Assembly (NCBI RefSeq): GCF_024586915.1
Contig: NZ_JANBVS010000015.1
Span: 1 to 64,000 of the forward strand
From: Bradyrhizobium sp. SRS-191
GTDB taxonomy: Bacteria; Pseudomonadota; Alphaproteobacteria; Rhizobiales; Xanthobacteraceae
Direction of reading: 5' to 3'
DNA length: 64,000 nucleotides
Shown: positions 44,668 through 52,873 of the stretch, in pieces
Position numbering within the stretch: the first letter of the stretch is position 1
Layout of the letters: every line of letters starts with the position of its first letter
Made by a program: the position numbers and the translations under genes
Notes under the pieces: generated by a model
What the model was told of the DNA's origin: nothing
Seen by the model: the letters and a program-made list of their open reading frames with translations, nothing else
Database searches by the model: none

Positions 44668-45261
44668 CTAGAGCAGCTGGATGCTGAGCAGCCCAGGGCG
44701 GCCACCGGCGGCGATCCGGGCCGCGCGAATGCGACGTCGGACGAGCACACGAAAGGTGACGAACTGGATCGCGAAGGCTGCGATCTTGGCGCCGACCGCC
44801 ACGACCGAGATGTACAGCGCCCACAGCTTCAGATCGCCGGTCAGGGCGACGGCGATCGTGCCAAGGCCGAGGGCGAACATCAGCGCGGCCCAGGCATAGC
44901 CGGCGACGGTGACCGCGCCCGGAATGTTGTCGGTCACGATCGCCGGCACATAGCGCAGCATCCAGCCGCGCTTAAGCATGATGAGCCCGACCGCGAAATG
45001 GCCGATCGCGGGCTTGGCGAACATGAAGCGCGGATCGTCGGTCATCAGCGTGATCGCACCAAGCACGACCACCAGCGCAAGGCTGGCCTGGGTCATGAAA
45101 TTGAGCGGCCGGCCCTGCATCCGCGCGTGGATGAGCTGTCCGATCGCCACCGCAATCGCGAGCGCGCTTCCCAGCGCCGCGCTGCCGGTGGCGAGATAGA
45201 GCACGAAGAAGACGATGGCCGAGAGGAAGTCGGTGCACAGCTCGATCAAGGCGTGTCGCAT
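44668..45261 (-). CDS. IspZ/YciB-like (septation protein A) membrane protein, paralogue 2
   Basis: A 197-residue membrane protein, clearly paralogous to the protein at 43250-43798: DFLSAIVFFVLYLATGSAAL, ASLALVVVLGAITLMTDDPR, FMFAKPAIGHFAVGLIMLKR, GWMLRYVPAIVTDNIPG, GYAWAALMFALGLGTIAVAL. It has five to six helices. It follows the carotenoid oxygenase by 63 bases on the same strand, so it is probably expressed from the oxygenase promoter. The C-terminus is basic. Confidence 0.83.
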   Translation of the reverse strand: MRHALIELCTDFLSAIVFFVLYLATGSAALGSALAIAVAIGQLIHARMQGRPLNFMTQASLALVVVLGAITLMTDDPRFMFAKPAIGHFAVGLIMLKRGWMLRYVPAIVTDNIPGAVTVAGYAWAALMFALGLGTIAVALTGDLKLWALYISVVAVGAKIAAFAIQFVTFRVLVRRRIRAARIAAGGRPGLLSIQLL

Positions 45262-45324
45262 GGATGTCTCCGATGTGGTCGGCGATGGCGGGTGTTTCGC
45301 GCAGATGGCCGTCGCGGCGCCGTA

Positions 45325-46731
45325 TCAGGCCGCGCCGACCCAGTTGCCGTGGAAGCCGTCGGGCACGCGGTGGCCGAGATGCACCAGCGCGACGGGCCCG
45401 CCGCCGATGTCGGTGGCTTCGAACACCGCGAGGTCGGAGGTGTTCGTCCCGGCGCGCCAGACCACGGTGAGCAGCCAGCCGTCGGCCTCGGCGGCGTCAT
45501 GGCTGCGCGGCACGAACACCGGCTCGGACAGGCTGTCGCCGTCCGGCAGCCAATAGGTGCCGCGGCGAGTCCCGGCGCCGTCGACATGAGCGAGGCCGGA
45601 GAGGGCGCCGAACAGCGGGCCACGCGGATTGGCGCAGGCGTACCAGCCATGGCCGCTCACGAGCCCGGCACGGCGATCGTCGATGCGCGGGAATTCGCCG
45701 GTGAGGTCGTCCAGATAGGTTTGCGTAAAGCGGTCGCTGTTCTCAGTGAGATCGAAGCTCCAACGGCACAGCCGCGCGCGCGACTTGTTCGGATCGGTGG
45801 GGCGGCCATCGGGATGCGGAAACAGCGGCGGCTCGTCGAACTGCATCACGTCGGCGACGATGCGGCCGCCATCGTCCCAGGCGTTCATGATGTGAAAGAC
45901 GTAGCAAGCGTCACCGCGAAACCAGACGATGTCCTTGATGTCGCCGCTCCGCTTCATCACACCAACATAGGCGCCCTTGTCGGGCTCCCAGGCATAAGGC
46001 GGCTTGCCGGACATCGCGCGCTGCATGCTGCCGGTGAGCGGGAGGATTGGAAACAACACGTGGTTGGCGGTGACGATGAAGTCATGCACCATGCTGGCAT
46101 AGGGCGCCTCGAAGCGCGTGAGGCGCGTCAGTTGTCCGGCGGCGTCGATCGTGCCGTAGGACAGCGCCGGCGTCAGCGGGCCTGCCGCGTTGTAGCCGAA
46201 GAACAGGAGCTCGCCGGTGACCGGGTCGGTCTTCGGATGCGCGGTGAAGGCGCCGCGCAGGCGCCCGCCGAAATCCTGATAGCCTGTCGTCGCGAGCGTG
46301 ACCGGCTCGATCTCGGTCGGCAGATGCGCCTCCTCGAGCGCGAGCAGCTTGCCCGCGTGCGCAATGATGTTGGTGTTGGCGACGCCGCCATCTGTGACGT
46401 CGGAAGGCGCGTCGGGCAGTTTGCGCCCGAAGCCGCCGAACAGCGCGCGGCCGGCCTTGCGCTCGGCCTCGAATTTCGGCGTGCGGACCCAGCGATTGCG
46501 ATAGGAGGCGCGGCCGTTCTCGAGATGGAAGGCGTGCAGCATACCGTCGCCGACGAACCAGTGCGCGCCGGGCGAATCAAACTGCGGATTGGGGCCGTTG
46601 CGATAGAGCGTGCCATTGAGCTCGCGCGGCAGCTCGCCGGTGATCGTCAGGACCGGCGCGTCGCATTCGAACGGGATCGGCGCGAGGTTGTTGCGGGTCT
46701 GTCGTGCCGTGATCTCAGAGCCGTCGCTCAT
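45325..46731 (-). CDS. Carotenoid oxygenase family protein
   Basis: A 468-residue protein of the carotenoid cleavage oxygenase (RPE65/CCD) family, which uses Fe(II) held by four histidines. Family segments are GELPRELNGTLYRNGPNPQF, HWFVGDGMLHAFHLENGRAS, AFTAHPKTDPVTGELLFFGY, MVHDFIVTANHVLFPI, CYVFHIMNAWDDGG and the C-terminal VPDGFHGNWV, which carry most of the expected iron ligands. It would cleave a carotenoid, apocarotenoid or stilbene-like double bond; the substrate is unknown. No signal peptide is seen. It is divergent from the TetR regulator, with two palindromes between them, and precedes an IspZ-like gene. Confidence 0.93.
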   Translation of the reverse strand: MSDGSEITARQTRNNLAPIPFECDAPVLTITGELPRELNGTLYRNGPNPQFDSPGAHWFVGDGMLHAFHLENGRASYRNRWVRTPKFEAERKAGRALFGGFGRKLPDAPSDVTDGGVANTNIIAHAGKLLALEEAHLPTEIEPVTLATTGYQDFGGRLRGAFTAHPKTDPVTGELLFFGYNAAGPLTPALSYGTIDAAGQLTRLTRFEAPYASMVHDFIVTANHVLFPILPLTGSMQRAMSGKPPYAWEPDKGAYVGVMKRSGDIKDIVWFRGDACYVFHIMNAWDDGGRIVADVMQFDEPPLFPHPDGRPTDPNKSRARLCRWSFDLTENSDRFTQTYLDDLTGEFPRIDDRRAGLVSGHGWYACANPRGPLFGALSGLAHVDGAGTRRGTYWLPDGDSLSEPVFVPRSHDAAEADGWLLTVVWRAGTNTSDLAVFEATDIGGGPVALVHLGHRVPDGFHGNWVGAA

Positions 46732-46745
46732 GGCCGTTCCTCCGG

Positions 46746-46770
46746 TTTATCTTTACGATGTAAAGATAAA
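46746..46770. promoter_or_regulatory. TetR-type operator B1
   Basis: Perfect 11-bp inverted repeat TTTATCTTTAC-GAT-GTAAAGATAAA, 15 bases upstream of the carotenoid oxygenase ATG. Confidence 0.75.
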
Positions 46771-46801
46771 CCTAGCGGGCGGTTGCGGGCCGGTCAAGTC
46801 G

Positions 46802-46822
46802 AATCTTTACGCTGTCAAAATT
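46802..46822. promoter_or_regulatory. TetR-type operator B2
   Basis: AATCTTTAC-GCT-GTCAAAATT, an imperfect inverted repeat, centre 54 bases from that of B1 and 19 bases before the TetR ATG. Confidence 0.6.
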
Positions 46823-46840
46823 GTCTGTATAAGGAAGCTC

Positions 46841-47563
46841 ATGACGACCAAGACAGAACAGGTTCGCGCACAGCCGCGGCGCGCCGCGGCATCGGGCGTG
46901 AGAGCGCGGCCGCGCACGGCAGGCAGGCCCGCAGGCGAAGCGGCGACGCCTTATCATCACGGCGCGCTGCGCGATGCCTTGCTGGAGGCCGCCGAACGCG
47001 TGCTGGAGCGCGATGGGTTGGCTGGCCTCACCTTGCGTGCCGTGGCGCGCGAGGCGGGCGTGTCGCACGCCGCGCCGACGCATCATTTCAAGGATCTCAC
47101 CGGCCTCGTCAGCGAGCTCGCCGCGATCGGCTTTACGCGCTTCAACGTGGCGATGAAGGCGGCGGGCGAGCAGCCGGGCACGCCGATCGAGCGCGCGATG
47201 GCGCGGGCGCATGCCTATGTGGCCTATGCGCAGGCCAATCCCGGCATGTACGGGCTGATGTTCCGCACCGAGCGGCTCGACTATTCGCGGCCGTCGTTGC
47301 ACGACGCGGCGGAGGCCTCGTTCGCCGGTCTGGCGGGCTCGGTGGCGGCGCGCAGCGAGGGGCAGGCCGGCGGCGAGCAGCTGTCGATCGATCAGGCTGC
47401 GGCGATCGCGCGCGCATGGTCCCTGGTCCATGGCTATACGATGCTGCTGCTCGACGGCCGGCTCACCGACATCCTGCGCCGCTCGCCCGCGGGCACGACG
47501 GCCGATTCGCTGCTCGATGCGATGTTGCGGGCGACCGTGCCGAAGCTGCCGCCAGGCGCGTAG
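46841..47563 (+). CDS. TetR-family transcriptional regulator
   Basis: A 240-residue TetR regulator. A basic Ala/Arg-rich N-terminal extension of about 35 residues precedes the helix-turn-helix domain: YHHGALRDALLEAAERVLER, GLAGLTLRAVAREAGVSHAA, PTHHFKDLTGLVSELAAIGF. The C-terminal ligand domain has YVAYAQANPGMYGLMFRTER and the WSLVHGYTMLLLDGRL motif, as in the TetR_C_33/WHG-type group. The ATG at 46841 has AAGGAAG upstream. It is divergent from the carotenoid oxygenase, and the palindromes B1 and B2 between them are probable binding sites. The same motif also precedes the membrane-protein unit at 44437. Confidence 0.9.
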   Translation: MTTKTEQVRAQPRRAAASGVRARPRTAGRPAGEAATPYHHGALRDALLEAAERVLERDGLAGLTLRAVAREAGVSHAAPTHHFKDLTGLVSELAAIGFTRFNVAMKAAGEQPGTPIERAMARAHAYVAYAQANPGMYGLMFRTERLDYSRPSLHDAAEASFAGLAGSVAARSEGQAGGEQLSIDQAAAIARAWSLVHGYTMLLLDGRLTDILRRSPAGTTADSLLDAMLRATVPKLPPGA

Positions 47564-47608
47564 GTCGTCGCACCGGAAACCGGGCGGGGGATCATGCGTT
47601 GATCACGC

Positions 47609-48328
47609 ATGGCACGATCTCCCCGCGCTCCCTGGAGCAAGGCCAACCCGCGCAAGCGCGCCGGCAAGGCCTCCACCCATCTGACATCAGCCGAGAAGGC
47701 CACCGCCAAGGCCCGCGCCCGCCGCGCCGGCCGGCCCTATCCCAATCTGGTCGACAACATGAGCGTTGCGGCCAAGAAGGCGGGCAAGACGAAGACGAGC
47801 GGCCGCAAGCGGTCGGCTGCGAAGACCAAGACGCAGAAGGCCAAGACAAAGAAGGCGACAACCAAGAAGGCCGCAAGCAACACGGCCCGCAGCAAGACCC
47901 GCGCGGCATCATCGGCCAAGAAGCGCTCCGCCAAGCGCACAACACCGCGCAAGGCGAAGCAGCGCAAGACTGCGGGACGCCAGCGCGAGAAGGATCCACG
48001 CGGCGGCCTGACCGCGGCGGGACGCCGGGCGTTCGCCGAGCGCGACGGCGCGCATCTGAGGCCGGGCGTCACCAAGAAGGTCTCGGAGATGACCCCGCAG
48101 GAGATGCGGCGCAAAGGCAGCTGGGCAGTACGCTTCTACGGCCGCGATCCGCTGCCGCCGCTGGTCGACGCCAAGGGACAGCCGACGCGGCTGGCGCTGT
48201 CGGCCCATGCCTGGGGCGAGCCGGTGCCGCGGACGGTCGCCGCCGCTCGAAAGATTGCCGCGAAGGGCGAGCGGCTGCTCGCGCGCTACCATCGCATCAA
48301 GGACAGCAGTGCGCGCGGCAGGAGCTAG
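47609..48328 (+). CDS. DUF6321 protein with histone H1-like middle
   Basis: A 239-residue, very basic protein. The N-terminal 55 residues (PWSKANPRKRAGKASTHLTS, then RAGRPYPNLVDNM) and the C-terminal 105 residues (RDPRGGLTA-like start, EMRRKGSWAVRFYGRDPLPP, RLALSAHAWGEPVPRTVAAA) match the DUF6321 family. Between them, about residues 55-125, lies a Lys/Ala/Thr-rich tract with KKAxxKK-type units like histone H1 or bacterial nucleoid proteins. DNA or RNA binding is plausible but unproven. Its stop overlaps that of the converging gene by three bases. No clear ribosome site is seen before the ATG. Confidence 0.82.
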   Translation: MARSPRAPWSKANPRKRAGKASTHLTSAEKATAKARARRAGRPYPNLVDNMSVAAKKAGKTKTSGRKRSAAKTKTQKAKTKKATTKKAASNTARSKTRAASSAKKRSAKRTTPRKAKQRKTAGRQREKDPRGGLTAAGRRAFAERDGAHLRPGVTKKVSEMTPQEMRRKGSWAVRFYGRDPLPPLVDAKGQPTRLALSAHAWGEPVPRTVAAARKIAAKGERLLARYHRIKDSSARGRS

Positions 48329-48951
48329 GGCAAGGCGAGATCGGTGGCGCGGCCGCGGGTGCCGATCACCTTCACCTTGTCCTTGCCGCAGGCGAAGCCG
48401 CGTGCGCTCTCATCGGCCGCCTGCCGCGCCAGCTCGTTGGCGTTCGGATTGGCGGCTGCATCGACATAGGCGACGTGGCACACCGGTCCCGGCGGCAACC
48501 GCGTCACCACCAGCAGCGGCTTGTCCTTCGGCCCCTTCTTGCCCTGGTCGTCATTGTCGGCGATCTGCCAGCGCTGGATGATCGCGAACGGCTTGCCGTC
48601 GGCCATGCGCCATTCGATGGTCTTGCCTGCGGAGTTGAAGGGGCCGAACCAGGTCTGCGCGGCAGGCTCCTTGGCGGCGGCGCCGACGGTGCGGCCGACA
48701 GAGACGGTCTGACGAAGATCGCCTTCGTTGACCAGCACGATCAGGCCGTCCTTGCCCGGGCAGCTCTGGGTCGAGCTGTCGTTGTCCGGCTTGCCGATCG
48801 TGCGGCAGTCTTTTTCGGCGGCGGAGGTGTAGGCGCTGGCGATGGGCTCTGCGCCAGCAGGATTGAGGCACGTCCAGCAGAGCAGGAGCGCCACACCGAT
48901 TCGGACCGTCGCGTCATGACTGAAGGATCCATGACTGAAGGATTCGGACAT
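48325..48951 (-). CDS. Exported hypothetical protein
   Basis: A 208-residue protein with a signal peptide (RIGVALLLCWTCLNPAGAEP). The mature part has CRTIGKPDNDSSTQSCPGKD, LRQTVSVGRTVGAAAKEPAA, TIEWRMADGKPFAIIQRWQI and RLPPGPVCHVAYVDAAANPN, then a Cys near the end (GFACGKDKVKV). I recall similar exported proteins in Bradyrhizobium but no function. The N-terminus encodes a duplicated SFSHGSFSHD from a 15-base tandem repeat. The ATG at 48951 is preferred to upstream starts. It is divergent from the SET-domain gene. Confidence 0.75.
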   Translation of the reverse strand: MSESFSHGSFSHDATVRIGVALLLCWTCLNPAGAEPIASAYTSAAEKDCRTIGKPDNDSSTQSCPGKDGLIVLVNEGDLRQTVSVGRTVGAAAKEPAAQTWFGPFNSAGKTIEWRMADGKPFAIIQRWQIADNDDQGKKGPKDKPLLVVTRLPPGPVCHVAYVDAAANPNANELARQAADESARGFACGKDKVKVIGTRGRATDLALP

Positions 48952-49096
48952 GCGGGGGCCCGTGATTGCCGGAACTCGTCGCGTGCAAGGCGCTGCAAAC
49001 TGGGGACGGCGCGAAACCGGACAGGGAAACACCTGACAGCGCCACGAAATTATCCTAGAACGACGGCCTCGCGAGGTCCATCTCTTCTCATCGATC

Positions 49097-49792
49097 ATGC
49101 CTGTCATCCCGCAGACCAAACCCTATCGCATCGGCCGCTCCAAGACGGGGCTCGGCCTGTTCGCTACCCAGCCGATCAAGAAGGGCAGCAAGATCATCCG
49201 CTACTTCGGACCGCTGTTGGATTCGAAGAAGGCGGAGGACGACGCGATCGAGAACAAATATCTGTTCGAGCTCGACAACCGCTGGACCATCGATGGCTCG
49301 ATCCGCGAGAACGTCGCCCGCTACATCAATCATTCCTGCAAGCCGAACGCCGAATCCGACGTCAAGCCGCGCAAGAAGAAGATCTTCATCCGCGCCATCA
49401 AGAACATCGAGCCGGGCGAGGAGATCAACTACGACTACGGCACCGACTACTTCAAAGCCTATCTGAAGCCGATCGGCTGCAAATGCGCCGCCTGCGAGAA
49501 GAAGCGGGCCAAGAAGAAGGTCGAAGCGCGCGCCGAGCGGGCCAAGCAGAAGGCCAAGGACGAGCGCAAGGCCGCGAAGAAGGCCAAGACGACGTCCGAC
49601 AAGCTCGCCAAGGGCAAGCAGCCCGCCAAGGCCAAGACCAGCAAGACCAGCGCGAAATCAGATCGCGCCGCGGCCAAGAGCCGTGGGCCTACGGCCGGCA
49701 AGCGTGGCAAGACCAAGTCCAGCCCCGTCAAGTCCAGCCGTGCCAGCTCGAGCCGTGTCAAGACGCTGACCAGCCGCGCCAAGGCGGCCTGA
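49097..49792 (+). CDS. SET-domain protein-lysine methyltransferase with basic tail
   Basis: A 231-residue protein. Residues 1-135 form a SET domain: GLGLFATQPIKKGSKIIRYF, the substrate/cofactor knot motif ARYINHSCKPNAES, EEINYDYG, and a post-SET cluster CKCAACEKKR that would bind zinc with the NHSC cysteine. Residues 140-231 are a Lys/Ala/Ser-rich tail. SET enzymes methylate lysines of histones or other basic proteins using SAM. Bacterial members are known but few have defined targets. It lies 770 bases from the Lys-rich DUF6321 gene, a possible substrate. It is divergent from the exported hypothetical gene. Confidence 0.88.
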   Translation: MPVIPQTKPYRIGRSKTGLGLFATQPIKKGSKIIRYFGPLLDSKKAEDDAIENKYLFELDNRWTIDGSIRENVARYINHSCKPNAESDVKPRKKKIFIRAIKNIEPGEEINYDYGTDYFKAYLKPIGCKCAACEKKRAKKKVEARAERAKQKAKDERKAAKKAKTTSDKLAKGKQPAKAKTSKTSAKSDRAAAKSRGPTAGKRGKTKSSPVKSSRASSSRVKTLTSRAKAA

Positions 49793-49818
49793 TCCGGCCA
49801 GCTCGCGTCCAGCGCCAC

Positions 49819-50436
49819 TCAGCTCGGCCTGCTGAAGGCAAGGGTTGTCCAGGTCACACCTGCAGCGCGGTTCTCGGAGGTCAGCGAGGAGCCGTGGCGG
49901 TTGAGTTCGAGGCTGAGCCCGAGCTGCCGCGCCGGCGCGATCACCGTCTCGGCATCGATCTCGAACATCCGCCGGCCGTGCGGCACCGGCCCGTGCCGCA
50001 ATGTCATGATCAGCAGGCCGCCGGGAGCGACCCGCGCAGCGATGTTGGGCAACGCGCGCCGCCGTTCCGTCTCATCGAGATGCATGAAGACGGCGGTCAT
50101 CATCACCAGATCGAACGGCTCATCGCGAGATGCCAGGACTGCGAGCTCCGGAAGGCTGTCGTCGATCCAGGTGATCGCAGGCGACGCATGCAGCTGCATG
50201 GCGCGGAGGCGCAGCGCATCGGTCGGCTCGACCGCGACCACGCGATGTCCGAGGCTCGCGAACCAGGCCGCATCCCGTCCTGTGCCTGCGCCGATGTCGA
50301 GCACGCGAGCGGGCGCTTTCGGCAGCAGATGCAACACCGCGGCATGGGCCTGCTCCGACGGGATGCTCTCGTAGCGCACGAACAGGCTATCGGCCTCGGC
50401 CGCGTAACCTTCCGTCCCGCTGACATCAGGCGGCAT
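49819..50436 (-). CDS. Class I SAM-dependent methyltransferase
   Basis: A 205-residue methyltransferase of the Methyltransf_11/25 type. The SAM-binding motif I is VLDIGAGTGRDAAWFASLGH, followed by the acidic end of strand 2 (VVAVEP); later PFDLVMMTAVFMHLDETERR is motif IV and GGLLIMTLRHGPVPHGRRMF motif VI. The substrate is unknown. It converges with the SET-domain gene (27-base gap) and is followed upstream by two small genes on the same strand. Confidence 0.88.
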   Translation of the reverse strand: MPPDVSGTEGYAAEADSLFVRYESIPSEQAHAAVLHLLPKAPARVLDIGAGTGRDAAWFASLGHRVVAVEPTDALRLRAMQLHASPAITWIDDSLPELAVLASRDEPFDLVMMTAVFMHLDETERRRALPNIAARVAPGGLLIMTLRHGPVPHGRRMFEIDAETVIAPARQLGLSLELNRHGSSLTSENRAAGVTWTTLAFSRPS

Positions 50437-50559
50437 CGCTGCGATCTCCTGTCGGTCTGCAACGCGGCAGAGAATGCGATCGCCGGGGATGTCAGATCAA
50501 GCGCGGTGCGAGCGCCGGGCCGCTCGATCGCGACGGCCGGCGCTCCCCACCGATCGCTG

Positions 50560-50958
50560 TCAGGCCGCCACTGCGCCGGTGCTCCGGCGCAAGCCCATAT
50601 ATTGCAGCTCGGCGAACACGCCGGTCCCCACCGCCTGGGCCGCGACGAAGATCTCGCCCAGCACGTTCGGCGTGACCAGCCCGGAGAACAGCAGCGCGAC
50701 GCTGCCGACGGTCCAGGCCGCATTGCCGGCGATGACCAGCAGAATCAGCGGCTTCGGCGCCAGCGCGCGCGAGCCGAGCCAGCCGACGAAGCCGGCATAG
50801 ACGATCAGGAACAGTCCGGTCTCACGCAGCAGCGCATCAGGCAGTTGCAGGAGCGCCGCCAGCGGCGACGCGTCGAAGGTCAGCGCAAGTCCGGCGACGC
50901 CGCTGAACACGGCGTCGGCGATCAGGGCGCGGCGGAGCAGGGTGGACGAAGCGATCAT
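50560..50958 (-). CDS. Small four-helix membrane protein
   Basis: A 132-residue membrane protein with four predicted helices (ALIADAVFSGVAGLALTFDA, LFLIVYAGFVGWLGSRALAP, LILLVIAGNAAWTVGSVALL, ILGEIFVAAQAVGTGVF-like end). I do not recognise a named family. It follows the 76-residue gene at 50986 by 27 bases and may be cotranscribed with it; both face the XRE regulator at 51312. Confidence 0.75.
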   Translation of the reverse strand: MIASSTLLRRALIADAVFSGVAGLALTFDASPLAALLQLPDALLRETGLFLIVYAGFVGWLGSRALAPKPLILLVIAGNAAWTVGSVALLFSGLVTPNVLGEIFVAAQAVGTGVFAELQYMGLRRSTGAVAA

Positions 50959-50985
50959 GTCGGTCTCCTTCGGTTTGAGGGCGGT

Positions 50986-51210
50986 TCAACGGAACCAGGC
51001 GAGGAGACGACGGCGCAGGCGCCTCGGGCACAGCGAGCGTGCGGCCCGGGTCTCGATCTCGGTGACCTGCGCGACGACGAGGCTGCCCGTGGCGTGCAGC
51101 AGCGGCTCCGGCAGGTTGAGCGAGCGCGCCAGCAGCGTTGTCACGAGGTCCGCCAGCCAGCGGCCGACTGTGGTGAAGCCGAAGGTCTCGGGACTGCGCT
51201 GCCTGCTCAT
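50986..51210 (-). CDS. Small hypothetical protein
   Basis: A 74-residue, Leu- and Arg-rich protein, MSRQRSPETFGFTTVGRWLA at the start and a basic end (CPRRLRRRLLAWFR). The ATG at 51210 has AGGAG upstream. No family is recognised. It is divergent from the XRE regulator and precedes the membrane protein gene, so the two small genes are likely targets of that regulator. Confidence 0.6.
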   Translation of the reverse strand: MSRQRSPETFGFTTVGRWLADLVTTLLARSLNLPEPLLHATGSLVVAQVTEIETRAARSLCPRRLRRRLLAWFR

Positions 51211-51311
51211 GGTCATCTCCTGTGGTGGGGAGGATGGCCGGCCGCGGGAGGCATTTCGATTACCTGTGAGGTCATGGAGGCCCTGACGTCTGCGTGATAG
51301 GTCTTCCGCTC

Positions 51312-52130
51312 ATGATGACCCAGCTCGCTTCGGCGCGCGCCGACCGCGCCAAATCCGTTCATGTCGGCGAGCATCTGCGGCAATGGCGGCAGCGCCGGCA
51401 TCTGTCGCAGCTCGATCTGGCGCTCGATGCCGAGATCTCGGCGCGGCATCTGAGCTTCGTGGAGACCGGCCGCGCCGCGCCGTCGCGCGACATGGTCCTC
51501 AGACTGGCGGAGCGGTTGGACGTGCCCCTGCGTGAACGCAACGTGCTGCTGGTCGCCGCGGGCTACGCGCCGGCGTTCCAGCAGCGACCGCTGGAGGATC
51601 CGGCGCTGAAGCCGGCCCGAGAGGCGATGATGCTCGTGCTCAAGGCGCACGAGCCGAACCCGGCATTGGCCGTCGACCGGCACTGGAACCTGGTGGCGGC
51701 CAACCGGATGATCGCGCCGCTGCTGACGGGCGTCCCGGAGCGGCTGCTGGCGCCGCCGCTCAACGTGCTGCGCGTGGCGCTGCATCCGGAAGGTCTGGCG
51801 ACGCGCACCGTGAACCTCGCCGAATGGAGCGGACATCTGTTGGAGCGCCTGCACCGGCAGTGCGAGGCGACGGCGGATGCCGAACTGCTGAAGCTCTATG
51901 AGGAGCTGAAATCCTATCCGATCCCGGCCCGCTCGGCGCCGCTATCGGCCGACAGCGTCGCGATCCCCTTGCGGCTCCGCGTCGGCACCGACGTGCTCAG
52001 CTTCTTCTCGACAACGATGGTGTTCGGCACGCCCGTCGACATCACGCTGTCGGAGCTGGCGCTGGAGACCTTCTTCCCGGCCGACGACCTCACCGCCGTC
52101 AGGCTGAAGGAGATGGTTACCTCGCTGTGA
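51312..52130 (+). CDS. XRE-family regulator with MmyB-like ligand domain
   Basis: A 272-residue regulator. The N-terminal helix-turn-helix is LRQWRQRRHLSQLDLALDAE, ISARHLSFVETGRAAPSRDM. The C-terminal MmyB-like domain (about residues 100-265) has HEPNPALAVDRHWNLVAANR and later the FGTPVDITLSELALETFFPA segment, a PAS-like sensor found in many actinobacterial and proteobacterial regulators. Ligand unknown. The start is ATG 51312 or 51315. It is divergent from the two small minus-strand genes and is followed by the DsbA-like gene. Confidence 0.88.
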   Translation: MMTQLASARADRAKSVHVGEHLRQWRQRRHLSQLDLALDAEISARHLSFVETGRAAPSRDMVLRLAERLDVPLRERNVLLVAAGYAPAFQQRPLEDPALKPAREAMMLVLKAHEPNPALAVDRHWNLVAANRMIAPLLTGVPERLLAPPLNVLRVALHPEGLATRTVNLAEWSGHLLERLHRQCEATADAELLKLYEELKSYPIPARSAPLSADSVAIPLRLRVGTDVLSFFSTTMVFGTPVDITLSELALETFFPADDLTAVRLKEMVTSL

Positions 52131-52210
52131 CTCCGGCTTGTGCCGGCGTGGCCCAGGCTTATCTTGGGCGGGACGACAAGGGAAGCTCAAGAGAAGCTGG
52201 AGCGACGCGC

Positions 52211-52873
52211 ATGAGCCTGAAGCCTCTGATCATCGACGTTGTCTCCGACGTCGTCTGTCCCTGGTGCTACATCGGCAAGCATCGCATCGAGGAGGCGCTG
52301 AAGCTGGTGCCGGACGTGCCGGTCGAGCTGAACTTCCGGCCCTTCTTCCTCAATCCCTGGGTGCCGCGCGAAGGCATCAGCCGCGAGCAGTATCTGACGA
52401 CCAAGTTCGGTTCGGTCGAGGCCTACAAGGGCATCGCGGGCCGCGTAGTGGCGGCGGCGGAGGAGGAGGGGCTGAGCTATCGCCCTGACAAGGTCGCACG
52501 CCAGCCCAACACGACCGATTGCCACCGCCTGATCCTCTGGGCCGGCCAGATCGGCAAGGCGCCCGAGATGAAGCAGCGGCTGATGGAATTGTATTTCCGC
52601 GACGGCGGCGATCTCACGGACACGGAGGTGCTGGTGCAGGCCGCGGCGGATTGCGGGCTCGATCCGGCCGTCGTGCGCACGATGCTGGCGAGCGATGAGG
52701 ATGTGGCGCGGGTGTCGGCGCAGGCGCAGGAGGCGGCCGAGAAGGGCATCTCCGGCGTGCCGACCTACGTGTTCGCGCAGAAATACGCCGTCTCCGGTGC
52801 GCAGGATCCGCAGATGCTGGCGCGCGCGATCCGCCAGGTGTCGGCGGAGGTCAACGCCGACGCTGCGGAGTAG
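52211..52873 (+). CDS. FrnE-like DsbA family oxidoreductase
   Basis: A 220-residue cytoplasmic DsbA-family protein of the FrnE group. The active-site motif is CPWC in VSDVVCPWCYIGKHRIEEAL, the middle is helical, and the C-terminal GISGVPTYVFAQKYAVSGAQ carries the cis-proline loop and the GAQ typical of FrnE. No signal peptide is present. FrnE proteins act in disulfide handling and some in polyketide biosynthesis. The ATG at 52211 starts the conserved domain. The last 23 bases overlap the converging acetyltransferase gene. Confidence 0.9.
   Translation: MSLKPLIIDVVSDVVCPWCYIGKHRIEEALKLVPDVPVELNFRPFFLNPWVPREGISREQYLTTKFGSVEAYKGIAGRVVAAAEEEGLSYRPDKVARQPNTTDCHRLILWAGQIGKAPEMKQRLMELYFRDGGDLTDTEVLVQAAADCGLDPAVVRTMLASDEDVARVSAQAQEAAEKGISGVPTYVFAQKYAVSGAQDPQMLARAIRQVSAEVNADAAE

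Noticed and set aside
47593..47611. Hairpin CATGCG...CGCATG covering the start of the DUF6321 gene, possible RNA thermometer
   Set aside because: Only six base pairs and no ribosome site is masked; too weak to claim.
44467..51297. A 2,276-codon open frame on the plus strand
   Set aside because: It runs antisense through IspZ-like, carotenoid oxygenase and other genes and through the TetR gene in another frame. Long shadow frames are expected at this third-position GC. The product is Arg/Gly/Ala/Asp-rich with no domain.
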